Positions 1-6,294 of a DNA stretch of 25,514 nucleotides are shown one piece after another (the first letter of the stretch is position 1; every line of letters starts with the position of its first letter). Source of the stretch: Clostridium sp. CAG:448. GTDB taxonomy: Bacteria > Bacillota > Clostridia > Oscillospirales > CAG-272. The notes below the pieces were generated by a model that worked only from the letters and a program-made list of their open reading frames with translations, searched no databases and had not been told where the DNA came from. Where the stretch lies: the NCBI GenBank assembly GCA_000433415.1, contig FR890443.1, forward strand, positions 37,783 to 63,296, written 5' to 3'. The translations under genes and the position numbers were made by a program.

Positions 1-192
1 CGTTTCCAGGAGAATAAAATAAACAAACGCACAAACATAGAGCGAGGTCAGTGTGGCGCAGTAAATGCCATCCGGAAAGATCAGAGAAAAGACATTGCCG
101 AACAGCATGGATGTCAGCATCACAAGACCAGCCGTTGCAATCAGGACAATCAGTGTGCCGATAATTGTGTAACCGATTCGCAGTTTCTTCAT
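1..192 (-). CDS. Membrane protein of unknown function, C-terminus cut by window edge
   Basis: The ATG is at 190-192 on the minus strand and the frame stays open to base 1, giving 64 residues beginning MKKLRIGYTIIGTLIVLIA. Two hydrophobic stretches are visible, about residues 7-30 and 42-62, separated by a short loop with F, P, D and G, so this is an integral membrane protein with at least two helices. It starts 4 bases after the stop of the homoserine dehydrogenase gene and is probably co-transcribed with it. No strong Shine-Dalgarno is seen in front of the ATG (the preceding bases are GGATTCTGTAAAAC), which suggests translational coupling. I do not recognise the family; the rest of the gene lies outside the window. 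Confidence 0.6.
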   Translation of the reverse strand, partial: MKKLRIGYTIIGTLIVLIATAGLVMLTSMLFGNVFSLIFPDGIYCATLTSLYVCAFVYFILLET

Positions 193-196
193 TGTT

Positions 197-1405
197 TTAC
201 AGAATCCGAAGTGCAGAGATCAATTCCGCGCCGCACGAGGCAAGACGTTCACGGAAAACGGTCTCGCTGATGGGGGCGGTGAGATAGGTGTAGGAATTGT
301 TGGTTGCGGAAAACGCGGTATTGTCGATACCGAATGCGGCATCGGCGGCATCCTTGTTTCCGCGCAGTGTTACCATCCGCGCGCAGGTGAATTCCGCATA
401 ATCCGCAATATCATCCTGACTTGCATCATCCCAGGAGGCACGCACGTTGGATTCTCTTGCACTGAGCGTTGCTGCGATATCCGCCACGACAGCGCTGGCG
501 GTCGGGAATTTTCCCGCGCCCTTGCCGTAAAACATGACCTTGCCAAGCATGTCGGTGTCTACCAGGATGCCGTTGAAAACATCATTGATCCCGTACAGGG
601 GACTGCTTGCACGGACGAGCTGCGGCGTAACGGCGGCAAGAATCCTGCCGTCCGGTCTCCGCTCCGCATGGGCAATCAGCTTGATTGTGAATCCGAACTG
701 CTGTGCACGGGAAAAATCGTCCTGGGTGAGCGCGGTGATTCCTTCGGTGTGAACCGCCTCAAGCGGAAGCATTTTTCCGAATGCAAGCGCCGAAAGAATG
801 ATAATCTTGCGGGCTGCGTCAATGCCCTCTACATCGGCTGACGGGTTTGCCTCTGCATATCCGAGCGACTGTGCTTTGGCAAGAATGTCGGCATAGTCCG
901 CGCCATCCTTTGCCATTGCCGTCAGCATATAATTGGTGGTACCGTTGAGAATGCCGTCAATGGCGATTACGGAGTTGGGGGACAAATCGGTCAGCATCGG
1001 GTGAATGATCGGAATTCCTCCGCCCACACTTGCTTCAAAACGATAGCTCACGCCGTGCTCGGCGGCGATCCGCAATAATTCTCCTCCGAATTTTGCTACC
1101 ACTTCCTTGTTGGAGGTTACAACACTTTTTCCGGCGCACAGGCATGCCTTTGTGAAGTCGTAAGCAGGGTGTGAGCCGCCCATCATTTCCGCGACCACGC
1201 TGATTTCGGGATCATTCAGGATACGGTCAAAATCGTGAATGACCAGATGACCGAAGGGGCTGTCAGGAAAATCACGCAGATCCAGAATATAGCGGATCCT
1301 TGCTTCAGAACCGATATAGTTTGCAAGTTGAGTCTGCTTTTTGGACAGTACTTCCGCGACGCCGCTTCCGACTGTTCCAAAGCCGAGTAATGCAATATAA
1401 GCCAT
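197..1405 (-). CDS. hom: Homoserine dehydrogenase
   Basis: NAD(P)-dependent reduction of aspartate semialdehyde to homoserine, the branch point to threonine and methionine; cytosolic. The 402-residue protein has an N-terminal Rossmann motif GFGTVGSGV (residues 8-16), the SNKE motif with Lys100, the ASVGGGIPII strand (125-134), GILNGTTNY (151-159) and the catalytic-core segment ADVEGIDAARK ending at Lys200. The C-terminal part from about residue 335 is where family members carry an ACT regulatory domain; here it is short and ends with LISALRIL, so feedback control by threonine is plausible but not proven. Start chosen at MAYIALLG because GAGGAAC lies 6 bases upstream. The reading frame stays open further upstream, but that extension runs through the promoter region and is not credible. 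The gene is divergent from the DUF4364 gene. Confidence 0.95.
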   Translation of the reverse strand: MAYIALLGFGTVGSGVAEVLSKKQTQLANYIGSEARIRYILDLRDFPDSPFGHLVIHDFDRILNDPEISVVAEMMGGSHPAYDFTKACLCAGKSVVTSNKEVVAKFGGELLRIAAEHGVSYRFEASVGGGIPIIHPMLTDLSPNSVIAIDGILNGTTNYMLTAMAKDGADYADILAKAQSLGYAEANPSADVEGIDAARKIIILSALAFGKMLPLEAVHTEGITALTQDDFSRAQQFGFTIKLIAHAERRPDGRILAAVTPQLVRASSPLYGINDVFNGILVDTDMLGKVMFYGKGAGKFPTASAVVADIAATLSARESNVRASWDDASQDDIADYAEFTCARMVTLRGNKDAADAAFGIDNTAFSATNNSYTYLTAPISETVFRERLASCGAELISALRIL

Positions 1406-1442
1406 GGTTAGTTCCTCTTTATCCTTTAAAAATATCAATTTT

Positions 1443-1471
1443 ATTATACCACACTTTTTTTTGCTTTGCAA
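1443..1471 (-). promoter_or_regulatory. Promoter of hom
   Basis: On the minus strand TTGCAA (1471-1466) is followed after 17 bases by a perfect TATAAT (1448-1443), with TG two bases before the -10 (extended -10). It points to the hom start 38 bases away. The -10 lies inside the left arm of an inverted repeat. Confidence 0.7.
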
Positions 1472-1482
1472 CTGTTTTTCTA

Positions 1483-1511
1483 TTGCTATTGAAGAAAAAG
1501 TGTGGTATAAT
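1483..1511 (+). promoter_or_regulatory. Promoter of the DUF4364 gene
   Basis: TTGCTA (1483-1488), 17-base spacer, perfect TATAAT (1506-1511), with TG at positions -4/-3 relative to the -10. The expected start of transcription is about 40 bases before the ATG at 1562. Confidence 0.7.
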
Positions 1512-1561
1512 AAAGACCAATTCGCTGAAGAGGGAGAAATCCCGAAAAGGAGGAATGCTGT

Positions 1562-2113
1562 ATGAGTTCTCCGGTTGGGGGCTTGCGGAATGTCAAAATA
1601 TTTGTTCTTTACCTGATGGAGAATATCGGTTACCCATTGGATTATCTGACCATCAATGACATTGTGATGCAGAACGATTATGTGATGTATCTGGATTTTG
1701 CGCAGGCATTTACGGAAATGTCCGACGCCGCTCTGGTTGAGGTGTGCGGGAAGGATGCCCTCGGGAACGACCTGTATTGTGTCAGCGAAAAGGGGCGGTG
1801 CGTTGCGGAGGAACTGCAAAGTGATATTTTGCCTGCAATTCTGAAACACAGCATGCGGTGTGCATTGCGCTATCTGGATTTTCGCAAGCGCGGCGTCAGT
1901 CTGGATTCCGATGTGCAGAAGACGGGAAACGGAAAGTACCGTGTGCATCTTGTGATGCGTGAAAAGGAGGAAGTAATCTTTGAAACCGCTTTGTTGGTGG
2001 ACTCTGCGTACCGTGCGCAGGAGATTACGCGTCATTTCCGCGATATGCCGGAGGTTGTTTATAAGGGTACGATGGCGATTCTGTCCGGCGACGCTTCTTA
2101 TTTAGATCAATAA
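1562..2113 (+). CDS. DUF4364 family protein
   Basis: A 183-residue soluble protein matching the clostridial DUF4364 family in its opening pattern: K-I-F-VLYLMENIGYPL, then TINDIVMQNDYVMYLDFAQAFTEM. The N-terminal third (about residues 10-80) looks like a winged helix, with a YCVSEKGR turn, and family members are usually predicted as small DNA-binding or adaptor proteins. The C-terminal half is mixed alpha/beta. No enzyme motif is visible. The start is supported by AAAAGGAGG nine bases before the ATG. It has its own promoter and stands alone, divergent from hom. Its function is unknown; a transcriptional regulator is the reasonable inference, and the inverted repeat upstream could be a site for it. 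Confidence 0.85.
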   Translation: MSSPVGGLRNVKIFVLYLMENIGYPLDYLTINDIVMQNDYVMYLDFAQAFTEMSDAALVEVCGKDALGNDLYCVSEKGRCVAEELQSDILPAILKHSMRCALRYLDFRKRGVSLDSDVQKTGNGKYRVHLVMREKEEVIFETALLVDSAYRAQEITRHFRDMPEVVYKGTMAILSGDASYLDQ

Positions 2114-2285
2114 TAATATAGAATGTTATTATAGAAGAAAATAAAGATGCTTTTGCAAAGAATATTGACTATATTGACTAATATATCCAATGTAATGCCT
2201 AAAAAGTGCGTCGTATATTTGTGCAATGTACATATGTAATTGGCGTTTTGTCGGATTATGGTGAAAAAAACAGAGAAAATTCCTA

Positions 2286-2313
2286 TTGACAAACATCGGA
2301 AATATGGTATAAT
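2286..2313 (+). promoter_or_regulatory. Promoter of the sigma-factor gene
   Basis: TTGACA (2286-2291), 16-base spacer, TATAAT (2308-2313) preceded by TGG. The expected transcript start near 2320 rules out any start codon in the -10 region and supports the ATG at 2376. Confidence 0.75.
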
Positions 2314-2375
2314 TGTATAAGGATGCTGGTGCTTGTTCATTCGGCGTCAGCAGAAGAACAGGTGAGAAAAGAAGC

Positions 2376-3011
2376 ATGGATGAAAAAGAAGGAAGGGAAC
2401 CGAATCGGACGGTTGACGAGCAGGCGGAGTTGCATTCTTTGCTGATGCTTGCCAAAAACGGAGATCAGGTTGCTTACGGAAAGCTTTTGGAACGTTATGA
2501 TCCGCTTCTCCTTGCCGCTGTTTCTGCCTATCGGATGGAGGGAATGACTGCGCAGGATGCGGAGGATATGAAACAAGAGGCATCACTCGTGTTTTGCAAT
2601 GCCGTCCGCAGTTATGACAGCACGCGTGACGGTGTGGCGTTTGGTTTGTATGCCAAGATCTGCGTCGGAAACGCAATGAAGAGTTTTATCCGTTCTTTTC
2701 GCCGCCATCGGCATGGGGAAATTGTATCGATTGACGATGACCGTGCAATCGCGCCGCATGTTGACCGGTTGGTGGATACGGAAGACGTTGCTTCCGGTTT
2801 GATTGCCAGAGAAACCTTTTATTTGCTTTACCGCAGAATTCGCGAGGAGCTTTCCGCATACGAGAACCGCGTTTGGTGGCTGTATGTGGCAGGTGCGACG
2901 GCGGGGGAGATCGGCAAGGAGCTGGGCAGAAGCGAAAAATCCGTGTCCAATGCCATTTACCGTATCCGCAGGAAATTGCGGCAGGTATTGGCAGATGAAT
3001 TTTTGAAATAA
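2376..3011 (+). CDS. Sigma-70 family RNA polymerase sigma factor, SigH-like
   Basis: A 211-residue sigma factor with only regions 2 and 4. Region 2 covers about residues 20-110, with LLMLAKNGDQVAYGKLLERYDP, the core-binding DAEDMKQEASLVFCNAVRSYD stretch broken here for length, and FGLYAKICVGNAMKSFIRSFR. Region 4 (about 150-205) ends with the helix-turn-helix TAGEIGKELGRSEKSVSNAI. The LVRLAQNG-like opening and the YDSTRDGVAFGLYA segment resemble the SigH/Spo0H and ECF-adjacent groups rather than housekeeping SigA. No anti-sigma gene is next to it. The start at 2376 is preferred because AGGTGAG lies 9 bases upstream and the promoter -10 sits at 2308. It may control stationary-phase or sporulation entry by analogy with SigH, which is inference. 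Confidence 0.85.
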   Translation: MDEKEGREPNRTVDEQAELHSLLMLAKNGDQVAYGKLLERYDPLLLAAVSAYRMEGMTAQDAEDMKQEASLVFCNAVRSYDSTRDGVAFGLYAKICVGNAMKSFIRSFRRHRHGEIVSIDDDRAIAPHVDRLVDTEDVASGLIARETFYLLYRRIREELSAYENRVWWLYVAGATAGEIGKELGRSEKSVSNAIYRIRRKLRQVLADEFLK

Positions 3012-3032
3012 ATAGGCAAAGTGCCTATTTAT
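3008..3032 (+). terminator. AT-rich hairpin at the end of the sigma-factor gene
   Basis: Arms 3008-3018 and 3022-3032 (core AAATAGGCA / TGCCTATTT, 3-base loop) form an 11-bp stem that starts in the stop codon. The downstream run is TATAATACGG rather than a T-tract, so termination would be weak; partial read-through into the zinc-ribbon gene is possible. TATAAT at 3032-3037 overlaps the right arm but has no convincing -35. Confidence 0.4.
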
Positions 3033-3038
3033 ATAATA

Positions 3039-3102
3039 CGGCAAACCACGGACGCGTCGGGAGACCGCGGCGGCAATACCGGAAAAAGGATTGCCGATGC
3101 CA
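3039..3102 (+). promoter_or_regulatory. Structured 5' leader candidate before the zinc-ribbon gene
   Basis: By eye the GC-rich 64-base stretch folds as a three-way junction: GGCA (3040-3043) with TGCC (3098-3101); CGCGTC (3053-3058) with GA-CGCG (3063-3069) closed by a GGGA tetraloop of GNRA type and one bulged C; and CGGCAAT (3071-3077) with ATTGCCG (3090-3096), extended by CC/GG inside. It sits 33 bases before the ATG. It resembles no riboswitch class I can name with confidence. Confidence 0.35.
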
Positions 3103-3134
3103 AATCATTTATCATTTAAGCGAGGTATTTTACA

Positions 3135-3452
3135 ATGTACGAAGATGACGCAATTGCTGACGAGAAGGTATACGAGGACGAAACCCTTGTATGCAAGGAA
3201 TGTGGAAAAGAATTTGTTTTCACTGCCGGCGAACAGAGATTTTACGCGGAAAAGGGCTTTCTGAATAAGCCGAAGTGCTGCAAGGCATGCCGTGAGGCAA
3301 AGAAGAATGCCGGCAAACCTGCCCGTGAGTATTTCACCACTGTTTGCGCCGACTGTGGCGGTGAGGCAAGAGTAACTTTCCAGCCTTCCGATGACAGACC
3401 CGTTTACTGCAGCGCTTGCTTTGAGAAGAGAAGAAAAGCCGCTCAGCAGTAA
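3135..3452 (+). CDS. Small two-zinc-knuckle (zinc-ribbon) protein
   Basis: A 105-residue acidic-then-basic protein with two Cys4 zinc knuckles. The first uses C20-x2-C23 and C49-x2-C52 in the pattern LVCKECGKEF...KCCKAC. The second uses C71-x2-C74 and C92-x2-C95 in the pattern VCADCGGEARVTFQPSDDRP and VYCSACF. This is the 'probable zinc-ribbon' family common in Clostridia, and the C-terminal knuckle with RPVYCxxC is typical of small abundant proteins suspected to bind RNA, ribosomes or DNA. The ATG follows GAGG at 3122-3125. It follows the sigma-factor gene but is separated by a hairpin and a structured leader. The biochemical role is not known. Confidence 0.85.
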   Translation: MYEDDAIADEKVYEDETLVCKECGKEFVFTAGEQRFYAEKGFLNKPKCCKACREAKKNAGKPAREYFTTVCADCGGEARVTFQPSDDRPVYCSACFEKRRKAAQQ

Positions 3453-3594
3453 TCCGATGACCCGGTAAACAAGTTCAATCGGTACATTGTGGTCTTCGCA
3501 CCGTAAAAAACGAAGACATACAAAAGTGAACCTCATCCCGACCGGTTCTCTGCTCATGTTCAACGGTTTATACTCTGATTTACTTATACGGTCT

Positions 3595-3630
3595 GAAAGC
3601 CTCCCGGTTTTGCGAAACCGGGAGGCTTTC
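3595..3630. terminator. Bidirectional terminator between convergent genes
   Basis: A perfect 16-bp stem (3595-3610 with 3615-3630, GCCTCCCGG core) closed by a TGCG loop, with GAAAG/CTTTC at the base. It lies between the convergent zinc-ribbon and cwlD genes, 13 bases beyond the cwlD stop. There is no long T-run immediately after the stem; a T5 occurs at 3641-3645. The stretch 3453-3594 otherwise holds no gene; only a 7-bp repeat GTCTTCG / CGAAGAC (3492-3517) stands out. Confidence 0.75.
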
Positions 3631-3643
3631 TATGATGTGCTTT

Positions 3644-4360
3644 TTATGGTGCGGCGGATGCCTGCGTTTCGACGACACCGCAAAAAATCGAAAAGGCAAG
3701 GGAGGAGAGATAGGTTTCCTTTCGGAGTAAAGCGGCTTCCGCCGGGTTGGAAAGAAATCCGGCTTCCACCAATACTGCCGGGATTTCCAAGTGGTGTAAC
3801 AGATAGATGGAACTACCGGCGGCTTTGATTTTTCTGTGGTTATCCGGTTGTATTTTGGATGCACTTGCCTGCAGTGATGCGGCATAGCGCGCCGATTCCG
3901 GGTGGTTGGGAGAGTACCAGACCTGCGTGCCGCTACAGGAAGGAAGTGCCGGATAGGCGTTCATATGAACGGAAAGAAAAAGCGTAGGGTTTGATTTTTC
4001 TCCGATCGCGTATCGGGCGGCAAGGTCAAGCACTTTTTTTCGTCCCTTAAAATTAACATTGCGGTTATAGAGCAATCTGTCATCCGTGCGTGTCATGATG
4101 ACGCGCCAACCGTTTGCGGTAAAGTACGCCTGCAACATCCTGCAAAGGCGGAGATTGACGTCTTTTTCGCACAATCCGTCTGCTGATGATGCGCCGCCGT
4201 CCTCGCCGCCGTGACCGGCATCAATGACGATAACCGGTGTTTCTTTCTTTACGGTTCCGTTGTCCGCGCTGATGACACCCTGGCGATTTCCTGTTATAAA
4301 AAGCAGAAAAAGCACCACTGCACAAAATCCGGACAACAGACCCATAAATCTACCGTTCAT
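3644..4360 (-). CDS. cwlD: N-acetylmuramoyl-L-alanine amidase, CwlD-like
   Basis: Zinc amidase (Amidase_3) that cleaves the lactam/amide bond between MurNAc and L-Ala in peptidoglycan; CwlD proteins act on the spore cortex to make muramic-delta-lactam. The 238 residues have an uncleaved-looking N-terminal membrane anchor (about residues 7-24) and the four key residues: His50 in VIVIDAGHGGEDGG, Glu65 in EKDVNL, His132 in LSVHMNA and Glu199 in VEAGFLSNP. The length and single-domain layout match CwlD, with no SH3 or LysM repeats. GGAGG lies 9 bases before the ATG. It is a single gene, convergent with the zinc-ribbon gene and divergent from guaB. A general cell-wall amidase is the alternative, since no other spore genes are in view. 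Confidence 0.85.
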   Translation of the reverse strand: MNGRFMGLLSGFCAVVLFLLFITGNRQGVISADNGTVKKETPVIVIDAGHGGEDGGASSADGLCEKDVNLRLCRMLQAYFTANGWRVIMTRTDDRLLYNRNVNFKGRKKVLDLAARYAIGEKSNPTLFLSVHMNAYPALPSCSGTQVWYSPNHPESARYAASLQASASKIQPDNHRKIKAAGSSIYLLHHLEIPAVLVEAGFLSNPAEAALLRKETYLSSLAFSIFCGVVETQASAAP

Positions 4361-4562
4361 TCCGAATTCCTCCGTTTTTGTTTGCTACATTCTATGCAAT
4401 GGCGTAAACAGTTATCACTCTATATTTTGTCTGGTTACACGGATGCGATCGCTGCAAATAAGAAATCCGATTTTTGCTTGTCTCCTCATGCGAACTTCCG
4501 ACGTGGAAGTGCCTTGAGACTTTACTTTGTGCCACGGATTAAAGGATTTTTTGTCAAATCTC

Positions 4563-4591
4563 TTGACACTGCTACGTGAATGTGTTACAAT
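4563..4591 (+). promoter_or_regulatory. Promoter of guaB
   Basis: Perfect TTGACA (4563-4568), 17-base spacer, TACAAT (4586-4591). A 10-bp palindrome ATTCCGGAAT at 4603-4612 lies at the start of the transcript and could be an operator. AGGAGGG at 4627-4633 is the ribosome binding site. No riboswitch fits in the 40-base leader. Confidence 0.8.
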
Positions 4592-4638
4592 AATGGAAAT
4601 TTATTCCGGAATGCGGAAGAAAAAGCAGGAGGGACGAA

Positions 4639-6105
4639 ATGAACTTTTCCGAAAAAATTCTTTATGAGGGGTTGACTTTTGATGATGTGTTGCTGATTCC
4701 GTCGTACAGTGAAATTCTGCCGGCAGAAATTGATTTGCGCACAAAATTGACCAATCAGATCAGTCTGAATATTCCGCTGATGAGCGCGGCGATGGACACC
4801 GTGACAGAGGCGGAATTTGCCATTGCGTTGGCGCGTGAGGGCGGCGTGGGAACCATTCATAAAAACATGCCGATTGACCGGCAGGCGGATCACGTAGATC
4901 GTGTCAAACGGAGTGAGAACGGTGTTATCACCAACCCCATTTCGCTTGGGCAGGACAATACGGTCGCAGAGGCGGAAGCACTGATGCATAAATTCCGCAT
5001 TTCCGGCGTTCCCGTATGCGATGCGGAGGGACATCTGATCGGTATTATTACCAACCGCGATATGAAATTTTTGGAAGAGTTCAATCAACCCATCAAAAAT
5101 GTGATGACCTCGGAGAACCTTGTGACGGCACCGGTCGGAACGACACTGACAGAAGCGAAAGAAATTTTGCGTAAACATAAAATCGAGAAGCTTCCGATCG
5201 TGGATACGCACGGTGTTTTACGCGGTCTGATTACTATTAAGGACATCGAAAAGGTTGTCAAGTACCCGAATTCTGCCAAGGACAAGCAGGGACGTCTGCT
5301 GTGCGGCGCGGCAATCGGTGCGACTGCCGATGTGCTTGACAGAGCAGGAGCACTTTTGGATGCCGGCGCCGATTTCCTTGTGTTGGATTCCGCGCACGGA
5401 CATTCCCGCAACATTGTAATTGCATTGCAGAAGGTCAAGAACAAGTACCCGGATGCGCAGATCATTGCCGGAAATGTTGCAACCGCTGAGGGAACAGAGT
5501 ATCTGATCAAAGCGGGCGCCGATGCGGTAAAGGTCGGAATCGGTCCCGGATCGATCTGTACGACCCGTATCGTTTCCGGTATCGGTGTGCCGCAGGTATC
5601 TGCGATTCTGCAGGCGGCAGAAGTCGGCGAAAAGTACGGTATTCCGGTCATCGCGGACGGCGGTATCAAGTATTCCGGAGATCTGACCAAGGCGATTGCC
5701 GCAGGTGCGCACACAGTGATGATCGGTTCGTTGTTTGCCGGCTGCCAGGAGAGCCCCGGCGAGGAAGAACTGTACCAGGGACGTCGTTTCAAGGTCTACC
5801 GCGGCATGGGAAGCCTTGCCGCTATGGAGAAGGGGTCTAAAGACCGCTACTTCCAGGAGGGCAACAAGAAGCTTGTTCCGGAGGGCGTTGAGGGACGTGT
5901 GCCGTATAAGGGATATTTGTCGGATACGGTATTCCAACTGATGGGCGGTCTGCGCTCCGGTATGGGATACTGCGGCGCGCACAATATTGAAGATTTGCGT
6001 CACAATGCCCACTTTGTCCGGATTACCGGTGCAGGCTTGCGCGAGTCACATCCGCACGATATTTCCATTACCAAAGAGGCTCCCAACTACTCCACAAACG
6101 GATAA
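4639..6105 (+). CDS. guaB: Inosine-5'-monophosphate dehydrogenase
   Basis: Oxidises IMP to XMP with NAD+, the committed step of guanine nucleotide synthesis; cytosolic tetramer. The 488 residues are full length for bacterial IMPDH. Seen in order: the opening GLTFDDVLLIPSYSEILP; two tandem CBS domains (about residues 95-205), containing ISGVPV and IEKLPIVD; the barrel loop GIGPGSICTTRIVSG with catalytic Cys307; the GSLFAGCQESPGE phosphate-binding segment; and RGMGSLAAM just before the flap. The C-terminus YSTNG lacks an added domain. It has its own promoter and a strong terminator, so it is transcribed alone. Nothing about it is unusual. Confidence 0.97.
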   Translation: MNFSEKILYEGLTFDDVLLIPSYSEILPAEIDLRTKLTNQISLNIPLMSAAMDTVTEAEFAIALAREGGVGTIHKNMPIDRQADHVDRVKRSENGVITNPISLGQDNTVAEAEALMHKFRISGVPVCDAEGHLIGIITNRDMKFLEEFNQPIKNVMTSENLVTAPVGTTLTEAKEILRKHKIEKLPIVDTHGVLRGLITIKDIEKVVKYPNSAKDKQGRLLCGAAIGATADVLDRAGALLDAGADFLVLDSAHGHSRNIVIALQKVKNKYPDAQIIAGNVATAEGTEYLIKAGADAVKVGIGPGSICTTRIVSGIGVPQVSAILQAAEVGEKYGIPVIADGGIKYSGDLTKAIAAGAHTVMIGSLFAGCQESPGEEELYQGRRFKVYRGMGSLAAMEKGSKDRYFQEGNKKLVPEGVEGRVPYKGYLSDTVFQLMGGLRSGMGYCGAHNIEDLRHNAHFVRITGAGLRESHPHDISITKEAPNYSTNG

Positions 6106-6119
6106 TCATTCCATAGCAG

Positions 6120-6171
6120 ATCCGTCTGCCATTCTCTCAAAAGAGATTTGGCAGGCGGATATTTTGTTTTT
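6120..6171 (+). terminator. Rho-independent terminator of guaB
   Basis: ATCCGTCTGCCA (6120-6131) pairs with TGGCAGGCGGAT (6149-6160), with one G-T wobble; an inner TCTC/GAGA helix closes the top. It is followed by ATTTTGTTTTT (6161-6171). It lies 14 bases after the guaB stop. Confidence 0.9.
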
Positions 6172-6175
6172 CTGC

Positions 6176-6204
6176 TTGCAATCGCAATCCATTCATGGTA
6201 TAAT
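6176..6204 (+). promoter_or_regulatory. Promoter of the alpha-galactosidase gene
   Basis: TTGCAA (6176-6181), 17-base spacer, TATAAT (6199-6204) preceded by TGG. The predicted leader is about 85 bases and contains AAACGGTT just after the -10 (6212-6218 region), a motif also found at the lipoprotein-gene promoter. Confidence 0.75.
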
Positions 6205-6294
6205 GAGCGCAAACGGTTCAGCCCCATTTCGGTGCCGGTATGGGATGGATCAAAAAAATCTTTTGACGGAACACAGAGCAGAGGAGATTGCAGG

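Larger units (their letters stand above)
1440..1514. repeat. Perfect 20-bp inverted repeat spanning two divergent promoters
   Basis: Arms at 1440-1459 and 1495-1514 are exact reverse complements of each other (right arm begins AAAAAGTGTGGTATAAT). Each arm contains the -10 hexamer and the TGTGG just upstream of it for one of the two divergent genes, hom and the DUF4364 gene. The 35-base spacer holds both -35 boxes. The arrangement would let one DNA-binding protein see the same site at both promoters; it may equally be a chance sharing of good promoter sequence, though a perfect 20-base match makes chance unlikely. Confidence 0.85.

Noticed and set aside
197..2035. Extended 612-codon form of hom starting inside the DUF4364 gene
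   Set aside because: The extra N-terminal part runs antisense through the DUF4364 gene and the divergent promoters; the MAYIALLG start with GAGGAAC is correct.
3032..3037. TATAAT downstream of the sigma-factor gene as a promoter for the zinc-ribbon gene
   Set aside because: No -35 at 16-18 bases (the nearest TTGAAA is 23 bases away) and it lies within the arm of a hairpin; left unassigned.
3039..3102. c-di-GMP (GEMM) riboswitch, because of GGCAAACC and GGACGC
   Set aside because: The conserved ACGCAAAGCC segment and receptor helix are missing and the junction order differs, so the class cannot be claimed.
3492..3517. GTCTTCG / CGAAGAC repeat as terminator of the zinc-ribbon gene
   Set aside because: Seven base pairs, 12-base A-rich loop and no T-run; the stronger hairpin at 3595-3630 explains termination.
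4389..4396. CATAGAAT on the minus strand before cwlD, resembling a sigma-E -10 (CATACA-T)
   Set aside because: The matching -35 region (GTGATAAC) fits only partly, and a single hexamer match is too weak to claim a sporulation promoter.
5218..6012. Minus-strand open frame opposite guaB (264 codons)
   Set aside because: Fully inside guaB, no promoter or Shine-Dalgarno, composition typical of an antisense shadow.
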